Source of the DNA: an uncultured Brevundimonas sp.
GTDB lineage: Bacteria > Pseudomonadota > Alphaproteobacteria > Caulobacterales > Caulobacteraceae
Length of the DNA stretch: 7,919 nucleotides
Assembly (NCBI GenBank): GCA_946885435.1
Contig: CAMPGL010000100.1
Span: forward strand, 1-7,919
Direction: 5' to 3'
Shown here: positions 5,937 through 7,919 of the stretch, piece after piece
Position numbering within the stretch: the stretch's first letter is position 1
Layout: each line of letters opens with the position of its first letter
The notes under the pieces: generated by a model
What the model was told of the DNA's origin: nothing
The model's database searches: none
Seen by the model: only the letters and a program-made list of their open reading frames with translations
Translations under genes and position numbers: made by a program

Positions 5937-6253
5937 TGGCCGCCAAGCAAGCCAAGTCGGCGGCGACCGTCCGCCACTACGACACCGTCCTGGCGCCGGT
6001 GATCACCGAGAAGTCGACCGTGCTCTCCGAGCAGAACAAGGTCGTGTTCAAGGTGGCCGACGACGCCTCCAAGGACGAGATCGCCGCCGCCGTCGAGGCG
6101 CTGTTCAAGGTCCAGGTCGTGAAGGTCAACACCCTTGTCACCAAGGGCAAGACCAAGCGCTTCCGGGGCATCATGGGCCGCCGCAAGGACGTCAAGAAGG
6201 CGATCGTCACCCTGGCCGACGGCCAGTCCATCGACGTGACCACGGGGCTCTAA
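5936..6253 (+). CDS. rplW: 50S ribosomal protein L23
   Basis: L23 lies at the tunnel exit and is the docking site of trigger factor and the signal recognition particle. The protein is 105 residues, near the family length. Residues 14-27 ([14 protein letters not shown]) hold E25, which aligns with E18 of E. coli L23, needed for trigger-factor docking. The loop [20 protein letters not shown] (64-83) is typical. About nine N-terminal residues (MAAKQAKSA) precede the family core. AAGGA (5922-5926), inside rplD, lies 9 nt before the ATG. The gap to rplB is 4 nt. Confidence 0.96.
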   Translation: MAAKQAKSAATVRHYDTVLAPVITEKSTVLSEQNKVVFKVADDASKDEIAAAVEALFKVQVVKVNTLVTKGKTKRFRGIMGRRKDVKKAIVTLADGQSIDVTTGL

Positions 6254-6257
6254 GCAG

Positions 6258-7097
6258 ATGGCTCTGAAACAGTTCAATCCGACCTCCCCGGGCCGTCGCG
6301 CCCTGGTGCTGGTCGACCGCTCCGAGCTCCACAAGGGTCGCCCGGAAAAGTCGCTCGTCGAGGGCCTGACCAAGTCGGGCGGCCGCGGCGCCGGCGGCCG
6401 GGTCGCCGTCCGCTTCCGCGGCGGCGGCGCCAAGCGCCTGTACCGCATGATCGACTTCAAGCGTCGCAAGTGGGACGTGCCGGGTACGGTCGAGCGCCTC
6501 GAATACGATCCGAACCGGACCGCGTTCATCGCGCTGGTCACCTACGAGGACGGCGACAAGGCCTACATCATCGCGCCGCAGCGCCTTAAGGCGGGCGACC
6601 CGGTGATCGCGGGCGAACGCGTCGACGTGAAGCCGGGCAACGCCATGCCGCTGCGCTCCATGCCGATCGGCACCATCATCCACAACGTGGAGATGAAGCC
6701 GGAGAAGGGCGCCCAGCTGGCCCGCTCGGCCGGCGCCTACGCCCAGCTCGTCGGCCGCGACGCCGGCTACGCCCAGATCCGCCTCGGCTCGGGTGAGCTG
6801 CGGATGGTTCAGGACAGCTGCATGGCAACGGTGGGCGCCGTCTCGAACGCCGACCACATGAACCAGAACTACGGCAAGGCCGGCCGCGTTCGTCACATGG
6901 GCTTCCGCCCGCACGTGCGCGGCGTGGCCATGAACCCGATCGACCACCCGCACGGTGGTGGTGAGGGTCGGACCTCGGGCGGCCGCCACCCGGTCAGCCC
7001 GACGGGCCAGCCGACCAAGGGCCGCAAGACCCGCAAGAACAAGGCGACGGACAAGTTCATCATCCGTAGCCGCCACAAAGCGAAGAAGGCTCGGTAA
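6258..7097 (+). CDS. rplB: 50S ribosomal protein L2
   Basis: L2 is a core large-subunit protein needed for subunit association and peptidyl-transferase activity. At 279 residues (E. coli 273) it aligns along its length: PTSPGRR (8-14), ELHKG (23-27), [20 protein letters not shown] (66-85), [20 protein letters not shown] (142-161) and the near-invariant [15 protein letters not shown] (224-238). H230 aligns with the histidine numbered 229 in mature E. coli L2, implicated in catalysis. The C-terminus is very basic ([14 protein letters not shown]). No strong Shine-Dalgarno is present, only GGGG near 6244, so it probably relies on coupling to rplW 4 nt upstream. Confidence 0.98.
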   Translation: MALKQFNPTSPGRRALVLVDRSELHKGRPEKSLVEGLTKSGGRGAGGRVAVRFRGGGAKRLYRMIDFKRRKWDVPGTVERLEYDPNRTAFIALVTYEDGDKAYIIAPQRLKAGDPVIAGERVDVKPGNAMPLRSMPIGTIIHNVEMKPEKGAQLARSAGAYAQLVGRDAGYAQIRLGSGELRMVQDSCMATVGAVSNADHMNQNYGKAGRVRHMGFRPHVRGVAMNPIDHPHGGGEGRTSGGRHPVSPTGQPTKGRKTRKNKATDKFIIRSRHKAKKAR

Positions 7098-7100
7098 GCG

Positions 7101-7379
7101 ATGACCCGTTCCGCCTGGAAAGGTCCCTTCGTCGACGGTTACCTGCTCAAGAAGGCAGAAGCCGCTCAAGGTTCGGGCCGCAAGGACGTGATCAAGACCT
7201 GGTCGCGCCGCTCCACCATCCTGCCGCAGTTCGTCGGCCTGACCTTCGGTGTCCACAACGGGCAGAAGCACGTCCCCGTGCTGGTGTCCGAGGACATGGT
7301 CGGCATGAAGTTCGGCGAGTTCGCCCCGACCCGGAACTTCCCGGGCCACGCGGCGGACAAGAAGGCCAAGAGGAAATAA
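7101..7379 (+). CDS. rpsS: 30S ribosomal protein S19
   Basis: S19 binds 16S rRNA in the head of the small subunit, with S13, near the A-site tRNA and the inter-subunit bridge. The protein is 92 residues, the same as in E. coli. It begins [17 protein letters not shown] and carries the S19 signature region, with [27 protein letters not shown] and [13 protein letters not shown], then a Lys-rich tail. GAAGG (7085-7089), inside rplB, lies 11 nt before the ATG. Spacing to both neighbours is 3 nt, with the same TAAGCGATG at each junction. Confidence 0.97.
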   Translation: MTRSAWKGPFVDGYLLKKAEAAQGSGRKDVIKTWSRRSTILPQFVGLTFGVHNGQKHVPVLVSEDMVGMKFGEFAPTRNFPGHAADKKAKRK

Positions 7380-7382
7380 GCG

Positions 7383-7763
7383 ATGGGCAAGCAAGCCAAT
7401 CCCCGTCGCGTCGGCTCCACCGAGGCTCGCGCCAAGGTCGTCAACGTGCGCATCAGCCCTCAGAAGCTGAACCTCGTGGCGCAGTCGATCCGCGGCCTGC
7501 CGGTGCAGAAGGCGCTGAACGAACTCGAGTTCAGCCGCAAGCGCATCGCCAAGGACGTCCGCAAGGCGCTCTACAGCGCCATTTCGAACGCCGAGAACAA
7601 CCACAACCTCGACATCGACTCGCTCGTCGTCGCCGAGGCCTATGTGGGCAAGAACCTGGTGATGAAGCGTTTCATGGCCCGCGCTCGCGGCCGTGCCTCG
7701 CGCATCGAAAAGCCGTTCAGCGAGATCACCATCGTGGTCCGCGAGCTGGGTGAGGCCGCCTGA
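7383..7763 (+). CDS. rplV: 50S ribosomal protein L22
   Basis: L22 binds all domains of 23S rRNA and sends a beta-hairpin into the exit tunnel. The protein is 126 residues against 110 in E. coli; the extra is mostly about 15 residues at the N-terminus ([15 protein letters not shown]). The core has [16 protein letters not shown] (24-39) and the tunnel hairpin [20 protein letters not shown] (88-107). M94-K95-R96 align with the MKR triplet whose deletion gives erythromycin resistance in E. coli; it is intact here. GAGGA (7370-7374), inside rpsS, lies 8 nt before the ATG. The stop overlaps rpsC as TGATG. Confidence 0.97.
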   Translation: MGKQANPRRVGSTEARAKVVNVRISPQKLNLVAQSIRGLPVQKALNELEFSRKRIAKDVRKALYSAISNAENNHNLDIDSLVVAEAYVGKNLVMKRFMARARGRASRIEKPFSEITIVVRELGEAA

Positions 7764-7919
7764 TGGGTCAGAAAGTCAATCCGGTCGGGCTGCGGCTCGG
7801 CGTCAACCGCACCTGGGACAGCCGCTGGTTCGCCGGTGGGCATGACTACGCCCGTCTGCTGCACCAGGACCTGAAGCTGCGCGAGTGGCTGAAGGAGCGC
7901 CTGTCCGGCGCCGGCGTGT
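7763..7919 (+). CDS. rpsC: 30S ribosomal protein S3, 3' end outside window
   Basis: Only the first 52 codons are present. The start [20 protein letters not shown] is diagnostic of bacterial S3, which helps form the mRNA entry channel. The KH domain lies beyond the window. The ATG overlaps the rplV stop by one base, and GAGG (7752-7755) lies 7 nt upstream. Its place after rplV is the normal S10 operon order, with rplP expected next. Confidence 0.95.
   Translation, partial: MGQKVNPVGLRLGVNRTWDSRWFAGGHDYARLLHQDLKLREWLKERLSGAGV

Noticed and set aside
6207..7604. 465-codon minus-strand open frame opposite rplB, rpsS and rplV
   Set aside because: It is an antisense shadow of three highly conserved genes, with no recognisable motif and His/Arg/Ala/Val-rich composition typical of a shadow frame.

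Overview
The window is GC-rich DNA, roughly two-thirds G+C by eye, with dense coding and long antisense shadow frames. It looks like an alphaproteobacterial chromosome. The ribosomal protein sequences and the upstream mix of a secreted GIN-domain protein, a beta-barrel protein and a JmjC-like cupin suggest Caulobacterales (Brevundimonas, Caulobacter or Phenylobacterium). The order is inferred with moderate confidence and the genus is a guess.

The left half (1-3930) holds five ordinary accessory or envelope genes. The 3' part of a cupin-like (JmjC fold) protein converges on a tiny secreted protein with eight cysteines. A secreted GIN/DUF2807-type beta-helix protein reads rightward and converges on a leftward outer-membrane beta-barrel protein, with a separate hairpin behind each gene. 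A small exported protein of unknown function, with two cysteine pairs and an NGDG loop, follows on the plus strand. Four of the five have clear Sec signal peptides, so this side of the window mainly serves the cell envelope.

The right half (4195 to the end) is the start of the S10 ribosomal protein operon in the usual bacterial order: rpsJ, rplC, rplD, rplW, rplB, rpsS, rplV and rpsC, the last cut off by the window edge. Genes are separated by 3-4 nt or overlap by 1-4 nt, so they form one translationally linked transcription unit. All proteins look complete and keep their key residues. L3 has an acidic C-terminal tail and L22 a short N-terminal extension.

The stretch from 3927 to 4194, just ahead of rpsJ, is the most interesting part. 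It holds a plausible sigma-70 promoter with a GANTC site in its spacer, a perfect 16-bp palindrome, a terminator-like hairpin followed by a T run, and a second hairpin just before the rpsJ ribosome-binding site. It reads like a long regulatory leader of the kind known from the E. coli S10 operon, but its architecture is not one I recognise. I see no mobile element, tRNA, rRNA, CRISPR array or defence system.
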